Numbered from the stretch's first letter, positions 1 to 9,637 are shown. The stretch is DNA of 64,000 bases from Pseudonocardia petroleophila (GCF_014235185.1 NZ_CP060131.1:69501-133500); one strand, 5' to 3'. Notes: generated by a model from the letters alone, not told the origin. Program-made: numbers and translations.

Positions 1-876
1 CGTGGCGATCCTGGGCTGGTAGCCCTGCTGCGCGGCCTGGCGCCAGAACGTGGTGAAGTCGGGCGGGATCGGGACGCCGAGCAGGATCTCCGCGTTCTCC
101 GCCTGGAACTGCGCGATCTGCGCGGAGAAGTCCTGCGTGCCGTTCGGGTAGTTGCCCGGGTCGACGATCGAGTAGCCGCGCTGCGCCTGGGCGGGCGGGA
201 AGCCGGTCTGCGGGTTGCCCCAGGCGAGGCCGTCAGGGTCGTTGGGCCACAGCGCGCCTGCCGTCTTGTTCGTCGGGACCTGGTCCCACATGTCGGCGAA
301 CACCGCCTCGACGTCCTCGAGGCCCCAGAAGAAGTTGAACGTCCAGTTGAACCGCGTGCCCTCGGTGGCGCCGCGCCCGAAGTACCAGGGCTGCCACGGG
401 GTGACCGTCGAGACGCACGGCATGCCGTTGGCCTCGCACTGGTCCGACACCGGGTTCGAGGTGTCCGGCGTGGAGGACACCAGCATCAGGTGGATGCCGG
501 CGTTGCCGATCAGGTCGGCGGCGACGTCGGCGGCCCGGTTGGAGTCGGACTGGCTGTCGCGCTTGATGATCTCGACCGGGTAGGACGTGCCGCCCACCTG
601 GATCGGGTTCTGGGCGAAGTACTCGCCGATCGCGGTGATCACGAACTGGTCGGCCTCGCCGAACGGCGCCAGCGGCCCGGTCTCCGGGCTCACGTACCCG
701 ATCCGGATGACGTCCGCGCCCCCCGAGCCGCCGGACTCCTGGAGCCCGCCGCAGGCGGAGGCGAGCCCGCCGGCCGCGGCGAGCCCGCCGGCGCTGCCCA
801 GCACCCTGAGAAAGCGGCGGCGGTCCAACGGGACGCCCCCCGTGATGCCGCTGAGCCGGCGTTGCGTCTCGGCCAT
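1..876 (-). CDS. ABC transporter substrate-binding lipoprotein, partial
   Basis: This gene runs off the left edge, leaving about 292 N-terminal codons from an ATG at 876. The N-terminus has a run of arginines followed by a hydrophobic segment and a lipobox (LASAC), so it should be an exported lipoprotein, possibly through Tat. The mature part has the type 1 periplasmic-binding fold seen in branched-chain amino acid, amide or urea receptors (an IGYVSPETGPLAPFG start and a VSSTPDTSNPVSDQC stretch). It would deliver a small polar solute to an ABC permease, probably encoded beyond the window. The substrate cannot be told. It is divergent from the sensor kinase at 1175. Confidence 0.85.
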   Translation of the reverse strand, partial: MAETQRRLSGITGGVPLDRRRFLRVLGSAGGLAAAGGLASACGGLQESGGSGGADVIRIGYVSPETGPLAPFGEADQFVITAIGEYFAQNPIQVGGTSYPVEIIKRDSQSDSNRAADVAADLIGNAGIHLMLVSSTPDTSNPVSDQCEANGMPCVSTVTPWQPWYFGRGATEGTRFNWTFNFFWGLEDVEAVFADMWDQVPTNKTAGALWPNDPDGLAWGNPQTGFPPAQAQRGYSIVDPGNYPNGTQDFSAQIAQFQAENAEILLGVPIPPDFTTFWRQAAQQGYQPRIAT

Positions 877-1174
877 GCCGTCGTGCCCCCGTCGTCGCGC
901 GGCCACCGGCGATCCCGGTGCCCGGAGGTCGCAGCATCGGGGGACCAGAGTTGCGGTGTCAACGATCGAGACGGAACTGTTCGCCCGTTCGCACCCGTAC
1001 GGCGCAGGGGACGCGACCGGTCACTGACGTTCCGTGTCCACACCCCCCGACGTCCCGCGTCGTTCCTCCGATCGTATGAGCGGGACTCCGGGCTCCTCGC
1101 TACGCTGAGTCGCCACATCCGTCCCGGACACCGCCGCCCTCCCCAGCAGCGTCTGGCCACCTGGGAGTACTGCC
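877..1174. other. Divergent intergenic region
   Basis: About 300 bases separate the lipoprotein gene from the divergent sensor kinase gene and should hold both promoters. I see no convincing -35/-10 pair or operator by eye. A ribosome binding site (GGGAG, 1163-1167) lies just before the kinase GTG start. Confidence 0.4.
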
Positions 1175-3811
1175 GTGCCATCGTCCCGCCGGTTCTCACC
1201 CCGCGACTGGAGCCTGCGCGTCCGGCTCGCCGTCGTCCTCCTCGTCCCCGGCATCCTCGCCGTGGTCCTCGGCGGTCTGCGGATCGCCGACCAGACCGGG
1301 GAGGCCGCCGAGCTCGACCGCGTCGCCCGCTTCGCCACCGCCCAGGGCGCCGTCGCCGGCCTCGTCGAGCAGGTCGCCCAGGAGCGCTACGCCGCGACCA
1401 CGTACGTGGCGGGCGGCCGCACCGGCGACGCCGCCGCGCTGCAGTCCGGGTTCGGCCGCGTCACCGACATCCGGGCCGCGCTCGAGCCCGTGCTCGCCGA
1501 CCTCTACCCCGACGATCCCGCCCTCGTCGGCGCGGTCCGCCAGGCCGACCAGGCCATCGCCCGCCTCTCCGACGTCCGCGGTCTCACGCTCACCTCGGCG
1601 GCCCCGGCGTCGGCGGTCGCCGCGCGCTACACCGGGCTGGTCTCCCAGCTCTCCGAGCTCGACGGCGCCCTGCTGCGCGGGGTCAACAGCACCGAGGTCA
1701 ACGGCCTGGCCACCGGCCTGTCCGGGCTGACGGCCGCGCGCAACGAGGCGTCGCTGCAGTACGCGCTCGTGGCCTCCGGCGACGACTCCACCGAGCTGGC
1801 CGCCTCCGACGCCCGGATGGGCAACGCCCTCGCCGACTTCCGCACCGCGCTCGACCCCGGCCAGCGCGTCCGCTACGGCGCCGTGATCGCCGGGCCGGCC
1901 AACACGGCCCGCGCCGGGCTGGTGCAGGGCGTCCTGGCGGCGCCGGGCACGGTCCCGCCCCGCACCCCGGAGGTGTTCGACGGGATCCTCGGCGAGCTCG
2001 ACGCCGCCGAGGACGGCGTGCGCGCCGAGCTGACCAGCACCGCGCAGCAGCGCGGCAGCGCGGCGACCGCACTGGCGGGCGTCAACGCCGTGCTGCTGCT
2101 GCTGGCGCTGCTGGTCGGCGCGGTGATCGTCGGCCTCATCGCCCGCGCCATGCTCACCTCGCTGCGGACGCTGCGGTCGAGCGCGATGGACGTCGCCGAG
2201 CGCCGCCTCCCCGAGGCAGTGCAGGCCATGCGGTCGGGCTCGATGCCCGACGTCGACGTCGAGCCGGTGCCCGTCACGTCGCGGGAGGAGGTCGGGGAGG
2301 TCGCCCGCGCGTTCGACGCCGTGCACAGCCAGGCCGTCCGGCTCGCGGCCGAGCAGGCGACGCTGCAGGCCAACGTCAACCGCATGTTCGTCAACCTCTC
2401 GCGGCGCAGCCAGACCCTCGTCGACCGCCAGCTCCAGCTGATCGAGGCGCTGGAGAGCAACGAGCAGGACCCCGACCAGCTCTCCAGCCTGTTCCGCCTC
2501 GACCACCTCGCCACCCGCATGCGGCGCAACTCCGAGAACCTGCTGGTCCTCGCGGGGACCGACCTGACGAAGCGCTCCGCGCAGCACGTCCCCGTGATCG
2601 ACGTGCTGCAGGCCGCGGTCTCGGAGGTCGAGCGCTACGAGCGGATCACCGTCGAGTCGCCGCCGCCGCTGGCCATCCTCGGGCGGGCCGCCAACGACGT
2701 GCAGCACCTGCTCTCCGAGCTGCTCGACAACGCCACCAACTTCTCCCCGCCGGACGCGCCGGTGCGGATGAGCGTCGTCCGCTCCGGCACCGGCCCGCTC
2801 GTCGTCGAGATCACCGACACCGGGGTGGGGATGCCGCCCGACGACCTGGCCGAGGCGAACCGGGCGCTGGCCCGGCGCACCGAGGTCGGGGTCACGGCGT
2901 CGCGGCGGATGGGCCTGTTCGTGGTCGCGCGGCTCGCCGCCCGCCACGGCATCGACGTCCGGCTCGTCACCGGGGCCGGGCTGGCGCAGGCCCGGGTGCG
3001 CAGCGGCGGCGAGCCGCCGGCGATCTCCTCGGCCACCGGCGACCCCGGGATCACCGCACGGGTCGCGATCCCCGCGCACCTCGTCGTCGGGGCCACCCCG
3101 CGGCGGCAGCCGCCCGCCGCGCCGCAGTCCCGGCCCCCGCAGGCGGCCCCGCACCCGCAGGTGTCCCCGCCCCCGCAGGCGGCCCCGCCCCGGCCGGAGC
3201 GGCCGTCGGTCCCGGAGCAGGCGTCCCGCCGTCCGAGCTTCCCGGTCCGGCCCGACGCCGCGCCGACCCCCGCGCACTCCTCCTTCGCACCGTCCGGCGA
3301 CGCCGCCCCGTTCTTCACCCCGGCCCGGAGCGAGCCGCCCCCGCGGGTCGCCCCGGTCCCGCCCGAGGCCCGCCCGGTCCCCGCGGCCGACGCCGGTCCC
3401 GACGCGGACGGGTCGGCCGGGACGCCGATCTTCGAGGAGGTGACGTCGGGCTGGTTCCGCTCCTACCGGCACGTGCCGATCACCTGGCAGGACGGCGCCG
3501 CGCCCGACGGCGAGCCCGTCACCCCCGCCGGACCGATGCTGACGGGCATGCCGCAGCCGCGCCACGAGATCGGCCGGGACGCCTTCGCCTCGCCCGCCGA
3601 CGACGCCGCACCCGCCCGCGACGTCGCGGTGGAGCTCGACGCCAACGGGCTGCCGCAGCGCACCCCCGGCGCGCAGCTCGTGCCCGGGAGCGTGCCGGCC
3701 CCCGCCCCGCCCCGCCAGCGCGACCCGGAGGCGGTCCGCGACCGGCTCACCGGCTACCACCGGGGGACCCGCACCGGCCGGGACGCCGCCGACGGGGGCA
3801 CCGAGAGGTGA
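1175..3811 (+). CDS. NIT-HAMP sensor histidine kinase
   Basis: An 878-aa membrane sensor kinase starting at GTG with GGGAG seven bases upstream. Membrane segments lie near residues 17-36 and 300-325 and flank an extracellular nitrate/nitrite-sensing-like (NIT) domain. A HAMP linker, a dimerisation region (RLDHLATRMRRNSENL) and an HATPase_c domain follow, with N box (LLSELLDNATNF) and G1 box (DTGVGMP). The last roughly 230 residues are proline-rich and low complexity. This layout is known from the actinobacterial conservon (CvnA) kinases. The usual roadblock, DUF742 and GTPase partners are absent and there is no adjacent response regulator. The signal it senses is unknown. Confidence 0.85.
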   Translation: MPSSRRFSPRDWSLRVRLAVVLLVPGILAVVLGGLRIADQTGEAAELDRVARFATAQGAVAGLVEQVAQERYAATTYVAGGRTGDAAALQSGFGRVTDIRAALEPVLADLYPDDPALVGAVRQADQAIARLSDVRGLTLTSAAPASAVAARYTGLVSQLSELDGALLRGVNSTEVNGLATGLSGLTAARNEASLQYALVASGDDSTELAASDARMGNALADFRTALDPGQRVRYGAVIAGPANTARAGLVQGVLAAPGTVPPRTPEVFDGILGELDAAEDGVRAELTSTAQQRGSAATALAGVNAVLLLLALLVGAVIVGLIARAMLTSLRTLRSSAMDVAERRLPEAVQAMRSGSMPDVDVEPVPVTSREEVGEVARAFDAVHSQAVRLAAEQATLQANVNRMFVNLSRRSQTLVDRQLQLIEALESNEQDPDQLSSLFRLDHLATRMRRNSENLLVLAGTDLTKRSAQHVPVIDVLQAAVSEVERYERITVESPPPLAILGRAANDVQHLLSELLDNATNFSPPDAPVRMSVVRSGTGPLVVEITDTGVGMPPDDLAEANRALARRTEVGVTASRRMGLFVVARLAARHGIDVRLVTGAGLAQARVRSGGEPPAISSATGDPGITARVAIPAHLVVGATPRRQPPAAPQSRPPQAAPHPQVSPPPQAAPPRPERPSVPEQASRRPSFPVRPDAAPTPAHSSFAPSGDAAPFFTPARSEPPPRVAPVPPEARPVPAADAGPDADGSAGTPIFEEVTSGWFRSYRHVPITWQDGAAPDGEPVTPAGPMLTGMPQPRHEIGRDAFASPADDAAPARDVAVELDANGLPQRTPGAQLVPGSVPAPAPPRQRDPEAVRDRLTGYHRGTRTGRDAADGGTER

Positions 3812-3888
3812 GCGGGTAGGGCCCGACGCACAGCCGGCGCACAGGTCGGCCACACGGGCCCGACAGCGAAGATCGACACGCTCGTGGC

Positions 3889-5115
3889 ATGACCGTCGAG
3901 ACCGCTCCCGCCGCACCGCCCGGGCCCCGCGCCACCGGCCCCGTGCTGGACCTCGTCGTGCCCGTCCACAACGAGGAGGCGGCGCTGGAGCCGTCGGTCC
4001 GGAGGTTGCACGCACACCTGTCCGCGCAGCTCCCCTACCCGTTCCGGATCACCATCGCCGACAACGCGAGCGTCGACGCGACCCCGCGGATCGCCGAGCG
4101 CCTGGCCGGCGAGCTGCCCGGCGTCACGGTGTTCCGGACGGCGGAGAAGGGCCGCGGCCGCGCGCTGCACGCGGTCTGGGACGCCTCGGACGCGCAGGTG
4201 CTCGCCTACTGCGACGTCGACCTGTCGACCGACCTCGCCGCCCTGCTGCCCCTGGTCGCGCCGCTGATCAGCGGGCACTCCGACCTCGCGATCGGCACCC
4301 GGCTGGGCCGCGGGTCGCGGGTGGTGCGGGGGGTCAAGCGCGAGTTCATCTCCCGCTCCTACAACCTCCTCCTGCGCGGCGCGCTGGCCACGCGGTTCAG
4401 CGACGCGCAGTGCGGGTTCAAGGCGATCCGCGCCGACGTGGCCCGGGCCCTGCTCCCGCACGTCCGGGACGGCGGATGGTTCTTCGACACCGAGCTGCTG
4501 GTGCTCGCCGAGCGCGCCGGGCTGCGGATCCACGAGGTGCCGGTCGACTGGGTCGACGACCCGGACTCGCGCGTCGACATCGTCCCGACCGCGCTCGCCG
4601 ACCTGCGCGGCATCGCCCGGCTCGGACGCGCGTTCGCCACCGGTGCCCTGCCGCTGCGGGAGCTGCGCGGCCAGCTCGCCCGCCCCACCCTGGAGGTGTC
4701 CGGCGTCCTCGCCGGGATGCCGGGCCAGCTGGTGCGCTTCGCCGCGGTCGGCGTCGTCAGCACGCTGGCCCACCTGCTGCTGTTCCTGCTGCTGCGCGAC
4801 CCCCTCGGCGCCTACGCGGCGAACCTCGTCGCGCTGCTCGTCACGGCCGTCGCGAACACCGCGGCCAACCGGCGCCTGACGTTCGGCGTGCGCGGCCGCG
4901 ACGGGGCCGCCGTCCAGCAGTTCCAGGGGCTGATCGTGTTCGGTCTCGGGCTCGCGCTGACGACCGGTGCGCTCGCCCTGCTCGCCGCAGCCGCACCGGG
5001 CGCGAGCGCGGCCGTCGAGCTCGCCGTGCTGGTGGCCGCCAACGCCCTCGCGACGCTGCTCCGCTTCGTCGCGTTCCGCAGCTGGATCTTCCGTCCGACG
5101 GGGACCGCGGCATGA
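3889..5115 (+). CDS. Family 2 glycosyltransferase with C-terminal GtrA domain
   Basis: A 408-aa fusion. Residues 15-250 form a GT-A glycosyltransferase like dolichol/polyprenyl-phosphate mannose or glucose synthases (VVPVHNEE, a YCDVDLSTD metal-binding motif, SDAQCGFKAI). Residues 280-400 contain about four membrane helices of the GtrA type (LVRFAAVGVVSTLAH, final FRSWIF). It probably transfers a sugar to polyprenyl phosphate and flips or anchors it at the membrane. Its stop overlaps the ATG of the downstream GT39 gene by four bases (ATGA), so the two are translationally coupled; the donor made here is likely used by that enzyme. Confidence 0.88.
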   Translation: MTVETAPAAPPGPRATGPVLDLVVPVHNEEAALEPSVRRLHAHLSAQLPYPFRITIADNASVDATPRIAERLAGELPGVTVFRTAEKGRGRALHAVWDASDAQVLAYCDVDLSTDLAALLPLVAPLISGHSDLAIGTRLGRGSRVVRGVKREFISRSYNLLLRGALATRFSDAQCGFKAIRADVARALLPHVRDGGWFFDTELLVLAERAGLRIHEVPVDWVDDPDSRVDIVPTALADLRGIARLGRAFATGALPLRELRGQLARPTLEVSGVLAGMPGQLVRFAAVGVVSTLAHLLLFLLLRDPLGAYAANLVALLVTAVANTAANRRLTFGVRGRDGAAVQQFQGLIVFGLGLALTTGALALLAAAAPGASAAVELAVLVAANALATLLRFVAFRSWIFRPTGTAA

Positions 5116-7073
5116 CCGCCACCCTGAACCGGCCCGCTCCCGCCGGCGCTCCCGCGGCGCGCGGGGACCGGCGGGCCCCGCTCGCCGTCCTGCTCGTCGG
5201 GACCGCCGTCCTCCACCTCTGGGGCCTCGACGCCAACGGCTGGGCCAACAGCTACTACGCCGCCGCGGTGCAGGCGATGTCGCAGGACTGGACGGCGTTC
5301 CTGTTCGGGTCGCTCGACTCCGGCAACGCCATCACCGTCGACAAGCCGCCCGCGTCGCTGTGGGCGATGGCCCTCTCGGCGCGGATCTTCGGGTTCTCGA
5401 CGTGGAGCATGCTCGTGCCGCAGGCGCTGATGGGCGTCGGCTCGGTGGCGCTGCTGCACGCGGCGGTGCGCCGGGTGGCCGGGTCGGGTGCGGCGCTCGT
5501 CGCGGGGGCGGTGCTGGCGCTGACCCCCGTCGCCGTCCTGATGTTCCGCTTCAACAACCCCGACGCCCTGCTCGTGCTGCTCATGGTGGGCGCCGCGTAC
5601 GCGGTGGTGCGGGCGGTGGAGCGGGCCGGCACGCGCTGGCTGGTGCTCGCCGGTGTCCTGGTCGGGTTCGCGTTCCTGACCAAGATGCTGCAGGGGTTCC
5701 TGGTCCTGCCCGCGTTCGTGCTGGTCTACCTGGTGGCGGCGCCGACCGGGCTCGGCCGCCGCCTGTGGCAGCTGCTGCTGGCCGGCCTCGCGGTGGTGGT
5801 GAGCGCGGGCTGGTGGATCGCGCTCGTCGAGCTGTGGCCCGCCGACAGCCGTCCCTACATCGGCGGCTCGCAGACGAACAGCGCGCTGGAGCTGGCCCTG
5901 GGCTACAACGGGCTCGGCCGGATCCTCGGCGGCTCGGGCAACCCGGGCGGCGGGACGGGCGGCGGCTTCGGCGGCACCGTCGGCCTGACGCGGCTGTTCG
6001 GCCCGAACTTCGGCGGGCAGATCTCCTGGCTGCTGCCGGCCGCGCTCGCGCTGCTGCTGGCCGGCCTGTGGCTGACGCGCCGGGCCCCGCGCACCGACCC
6101 GCTGCGGGCCTCGCTGCTGCTGTGGGGCGGCTGGACCGTCGTCACCGGGCTGGTGTTCTCCTTCATGGAGGGCACGATCCACGAGTACTACTCGGTGGCG
6201 CTCGCGCCCGGGATCGCCGCGCTCGTCGGCGTCGGCGGGCACGTGCTGTGGCGGCGGCGGGCGACGTGGGGCGGGCGGGCCGCGCTCGCCGTCGTCACCG
6301 CGGGGACCGCGGCCTGGGCGTGGGTCCTGCTCGGCCGGTCGCCGGAGTTCCTGCCGTGGCTGCGCTGGGTCGTCGTCGGGCTCGCGGTGGTGGCCGTCGC
6401 GGTCCTGCTGCTGGGGCGCGCCGGGCGGCGGGCCGGGGTGGTCGCGGTGCTGGTCGTCGCGCTGACCGGGCTGGCCGGACCCGCGGCGTACGCGGTGCAG
6501 ACGGTCGCGACCGCGCACACCGGGTCCATCGTGCTGGCCGGGCCGACCGTCGAGGGCGGCACCGGCTTCCCCGGCGGCGACCTCCCCGCCGGCGGGTTCC
6601 CCGGCGGCGACGCCGACGGGCGCGGCCTGCCCGGCGGGGGCACGCCCCCGGCCGGGTTCCCGGGCGGGACGGTGCCGACCGGCGCCCCGCCCGACGGGGG
6701 TGCGGTGCGCAGTGGAGCGGGCCCGGGCGGGACGGGCCCGGGTGCGGCCGCCGACGCCGATCCCGCGCTCGTGGCGCTGCTGCAGGCCGCGGGGACGCGC
6801 TGGGCCGCGGCGACCGTCGGCGCGCAGGGCGCGGCGGGCCTGGAGCTGTCGTCGGGCACCGCGGTCATGGCGATCGGCGGGTTCACCGGCAGCGACCCGT
6901 CCCCGACCCTCGCGCAGTTCCAGGCCCGCGTCGCCGCGGGCGAGGTCCGGTACTTCATCGGGTCCACCGAGGGCGGCTTCGGGCGCGGGGACTCCGAGAT
7001 CGCCGCCTGGGTGGCCGCCACCGCCACCGCGACGACCGTCGGCGGCCAGACGGTCTACGACCTCACGGGCTGA
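5112..7073 (+). CDS. GT39-like membrane glycosyltransferase (ArnT/PMT family)
   Basis: A 653-aa polytopic membrane protein with the N-terminal signature of this family (GLDANGWANSYYAAAVQAMSQ and ITVDKPPASLW) and about a dozen hydrophobic helices through residue 470. A Gly/Pro-rich low-complexity stretch (about 475-560) leads to an extracellular C-terminal domain. Homologues transfer sugars from polyprenyl-phosphate donors to cell-envelope acceptors. The upstream GT2-GtrA protein is translationally coupled and is the natural donor source. The start is the overlapping ATG at 5112; upstream in-frame sequence is inside the neighbouring gene. The acceptor is unknown. Confidence 0.87.
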   Translation: MTATLNRPAPAGAPAARGDRRAPLAVLLVGTAVLHLWGLDANGWANSYYAAAVQAMSQDWTAFLFGSLDSGNAITVDKPPASLWAMALSARIFGFSTWSMLVPQALMGVGSVALLHAAVRRVAGSGAALVAGAVLALTPVAVLMFRFNNPDALLVLLMVGAAYAVVRAVERAGTRWLVLAGVLVGFAFLTKMLQGFLVLPAFVLVYLVAAPTGLGRRLWQLLLAGLAVVVSAGWWIALVELWPADSRPYIGGSQTNSALELALGYNGLGRILGGSGNPGGGTGGGFGGTVGLTRLFGPNFGGQISWLLPAALALLLAGLWLTRRAPRTDPLRASLLLWGGWTVVTGLVFSFMEGTIHEYYSVALAPGIAALVGVGGHVLWRRRATWGGRAALAVVTAGTAAWAWVLLGRSPEFLPWLRWVVVGLAVVAVAVLLLGRAGRRAGVVAVLVVALTGLAGPAAYAVQTVATAHTGSIVLAGPTVEGGTGFPGGDLPAGGFPGGDADGRGLPGGGTPPAGFPGGTVPTGAPPDGGAVRSGAGPGGTGPGAAADADPALVALLQAAGTRWAAATVGAQGAAGLELSSGTAVMAIGGFTGSDPSPTLAQFQARVAAGEVRYFIGSTEGGFGRGDSEIAAWVAATATATTVGGQTVYDLTG

Positions 7074-7146
7074 GCCGCACGCCGGGCTCCGGCACCCCGG
7101 CGGGGCCGCACTGCGTCCGGGCGGGCGCGCTGCGAGGATCGGCGCC

Positions 7147-8712
7147 GTGAACCAGGTGTGGACCACGGCACGGGCGGTGGCGGACGAGGCGGTCGGCACG
7201 GCGCGCGCGCTGCGCGAGCTCGGCCGGGCCGGGCTGATCGGGCCGGTGCGGCCCGACCGGCTCGCCCGGATGGCGACGGCGGCGGTGCGCTACCGCCTCA
7301 GCGTCGCCGCCGGGTACGAGGCGGGGGCCGCCCGCCACCCCGACCGGGAGGCGATCGTCGACGACGACGGCGTCCTCACCTTCGGCGAGCTGCACGAGCG
7401 CACCGACCGGCTGGCGCAGGCGCTGGCCGCGACCGGGGTCGGCGAGGGCACCCGGGTCGGCGTGCTGTGCCGCAACCACCGCGGGCCCGTCGAGATGCAG
7501 ATCGCGGTGGGCAAGCTGGGCGCCGACGTCGTGCTGTTCAACACCGGCATGTCGGCCGGGCAGCGCGCCGACGTCGTCGAGGAGCTGGGGGTGCACACCC
7601 TGCTCGCCGACGCCGAGTTCACCGACCTCCCCGACTCCTGCCGCGTCGTCCGCGACCTGTCGGACCTGATCGCGCGCGGCGGCCCCGACCCGCTGCCGTT
7701 CCGCCCCGCGGGCGGGCACACCATCGTGCTGACGTCCGGCACGACCGGTCCGCCCAAGGGCGCCCGCCGCCCCCCGCCGCACAACCTCGCGCCGATCGCC
7801 GCCGTCCTCGGCTCCATCCCGCTGCGCGCGGGCGAGCGCGTGCACATCGCCGCGCCGCTGCTGCACACCTGGGGCCACGCGGCGCTGCAGCTCGCGATGC
7901 TGCTGGGCTCCCCCGTCGTGCTGAGCGCGAAGTTCGATCCCGCGCGGTTCCTGGAGATCGCCGCGGGGTGCGACGCGGTGTTCGCCGTCCCGGTGATGCT
8001 GCAGCGGGCGATGGACGAGCCCGCCGGGGGCCGCATGGCGCGGGTCGTCGCCGTCAGCGGGTCGGCGCTGCCCGCGGGCCTCGCGACGGCGTTCCTCGAC
8101 CGCCACGGCGAGGTGCTCTACAACCTCTACGGCTCCACCGAGGTCTCCTGGGTGAGCATCGCCGGGCCCGCGGACCTGCGCGCCGCCCCCGGCACCGCGG
8201 GCCGCGCGCCGCTGGGCACGCGGCTGGCCGTCCTCGACGAGCACGGCGACGAGGTGCCCGCCGGCACCGAGGGCCGGGTGTTCGTCGGCAACGACATGCC
8301 GTTCGAGGGCTACACCCGCGAGGGGGCCGACGTCGAGCGGGCCGGGGACCTCATGGGCACCGGCGACGTCGGGCGGATCGACGAGCACGGGCGGCTGCAC
8401 CTCACCGGCCGCGCCGACGACATGATCGTCAGCGGCGGGGAGAACGTGCACCCCGGCCCGGTGGAGGACCTGATCGTCGCGCGCCCGGAGGTGCGGGAGG
8501 CGGCCGTCGCGGGCGTCGACGACGACGAGTACGGGCAGCGCCTGGCCGCCTACGTCGTGCTGGAGCCGGGGGCCTCGGTCGACGAGGACGCCGTGCGGGG
8601 CTGGGTGAAGGCGGAGCTGAGCCGGTTCGCCGTGCCGCGCGACGTGGTGTTCCTCGACGAGTTGCCGCGCAACGCGACCGGCAAGGTCGTGCACCGGGAG
8701 CTCCCCTCCTGA
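7147..8712 (+). CDS. Fatty acyl-CoA synthetase / AMP-binding ligase
   Basis: A 521-aa adenylate-forming enzyme starting at GTG 7147. It carries the P-loop-like A3 motif TSGTTGPPKG, the A5 motif LYNLYGSTE, the A7/A8 region (GDVGRIDEHGRLHLTGRADD) and the catalytic lysine motif RNATGKVVHREL at the C-terminus, so it should be active. It most likely activates a fatty or other carboxylic acid to its CoA thioester. The sequence resembles the actinobacterial long-chain FadD-like group; the substrate is unknown. It stands alone between the glycosyltransferase pair and the ferredoxin-like gene. Confidence 0.87.
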   Translation: MNQVWTTARAVADEAVGTARALRELGRAGLIGPVRPDRLARMATAAVRYRLSVAAGYEAGAARHPDREAIVDDDGVLTFGELHERTDRLAQALAATGVGEGTRVGVLCRNHRGPVEMQIAVGKLGADVVLFNTGMSAGQRADVVEELGVHTLLADAEFTDLPDSCRVVRDLSDLIARGGPDPLPFRPAGGHTIVLTSGTTGPPKGARRPPPHNLAPIAAVLGSIPLRAGERVHIAAPLLHTWGHAALQLAMLLGSPVVLSAKFDPARFLEIAAGCDAVFAVPVMLQRAMDEPAGGRMARVVAVSGSALPAGLATAFLDRHGEVLYNLYGSTEVSWVSIAGPADLRAAPGTAGRAPLGTRLAVLDEHGDEVPAGTEGRVFVGNDMPFEGYTREGADVERAGDLMGTGDVGRIDEHGRLHLTGRADDMIVSGGENVHPGPVEDLIVARPEVREAAVAGVDDDEYGQRLAAYVVLEPGASVDEDAVRGWVKAELSRFAVPRDVVFLDELPRNATGKVVHRELPS

Positions 8713-8728
8713 CCGTTCACCCGAGCGG

Positions 8729-8744
8729 GTAAGGGCACCCTTAC
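8729..8744. promoter_or_regulatory. Perfect 16-bp palindrome upstream of the ferredoxin-like gene
   Basis: GTAAGGGCACCCTTAC is a perfect inverted repeat of 7-bp arms around CA, ending 14 bases before the ATG at 8759. Its position fits an operator overlapping a promoter with a short or absent leader. It is loosely reminiscent of metal-regulator boxes of the DtxR/IdeR type but does not match that consensus closely, so the regulator is unassigned. Confidence 0.45.
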
Positions 8745-8758
8745 GGTAGGCTCGTCCG

Positions 8759-9637
8759 ATGACGGGTCCCGACGGTCGCTGCGCGGTACTCGCGCGGGCC
8801 CTCGACGAGCCGCTGGCCGGCACCGCGCCGCAGGCCGCGCGCTGGGTCGCGCTCGAGCACCGGGGCGCGTGGCCGCGCGACATCGCCGCCCACCCCGACC
8901 CGTCGATCTCCGGTTTCGCGGCCCGGGCCAGCGCCGCGGGGTGGCGCCCGCTGCTGATCCGCCGCCCCGGGCGGCGCGCCTGCGACGGGCCCACGCGCGT
9001 GTTCCTGGCCGACACGGTGCCGGGGGCGTCGCGCACCACGCTGCTGACGGTCGCCGGCCCCCGCGAGCTCACCCGGGTGCCGCTGCCCCGCGCCGGGACG
9101 CCGCTGCCCGGCGAGCCGGTCCGCGACCCCCTGCTGCTGGTCTGCACGCACGGCCGTCGCGACCGCTGCTGCGCCGTCGACGGCCGCGCGCTCGCCGTCG
9201 CCGTCACCGCCGTCGGGGAGCCGGACGTGTGGGAGTGCAGCCACCTCGGCGGCCACCGCTTCGCCCCGACCGCGCTCGTGCTCCCCACCGGCTACCTCTA
9301 CGGCCGCCTCGACGCGGCCACCGCGATCGCCGCCCGCAAGGCCGCCGCGCTCGGCGAGGTGGAGGCCGGGCTGAGCCGGGGGCGCTCGACGTGGTCGGCG
9401 GCCGGGCAGGTCGCCGAGCTCGCCGTCCGCGAGGCCACCGGACTGCGCGACGCCGACGCGCTCACGCTGGACCCCCTCGCCCGCCCCGGCACCGTCGTGG
9501 TCTCCGGGCCCGCGGGCCGGCGGTGGGCGGTGGAGGTGGCCGAGCGCCCCGGCACCGGCACCCGCCCCGCCTCCTGCGGCGTCGCCGCCCTCCCCTACGT
9601 CGCCCTGCACGCCACCGCGGTCCACACCCTCGCGTAG
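8759..9637 (+). CDS. Sucrase/ferredoxin-like (thioredoxin-fold Fe-S) protein
   Basis: A 292-aa protein of the sucrase/ferredoxin-like family (PF06999). The C-terminal half holds the cysteine-rich signature VCTHGRRDRCCAVDG and the following WECSHLGGHRFAPT, which in this family form a thioredoxin-like [2Fe-2S] ferredoxin. A cysteine near residue 8 and another around residue 80 are also present. The biochemical role is not well defined in bacteria; redox function is inferred. The palindrome just upstream suggests dedicated regulation. Confidence 0.8.
   Translation: MTGPDGRCAVLARALDEPLAGTAPQAARWVALEHRGAWPRDIAAHPDPSISGFAARASAAGWRPLLIRRPGRRACDGPTRVFLADTVPGASRTTLLTVAGPRELTRVPLPRAGTPLPGEPVRDPLLLVCTHGRRDRCCAVDGRALAVAVTAVGEPDVWECSHLGGHRFAPTALVLPTGYLYGRLDAATAIAARKAAALGEVEAGLSRGRSTWSAAGQVAELAVREATGLRDADALTLDPLARPGTVVVSGPAGRRWAVEVAERPGTGTRPASCGVAALPYVALHATAVHTLA

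Noticed and set aside
490..3819. A plus-strand open frame of over 1100 codons
   Set aside because: Arg/Pro-rich shadow frame crossing the lipoprotein gene and running out of frame with the kinase; no family features.
1196..4015. Long minus-strand frame opposite the histidine kinase
   Set aside because: Composition is a mirror of GC-rich codons; the plus-strand frame has clear kinase motifs.
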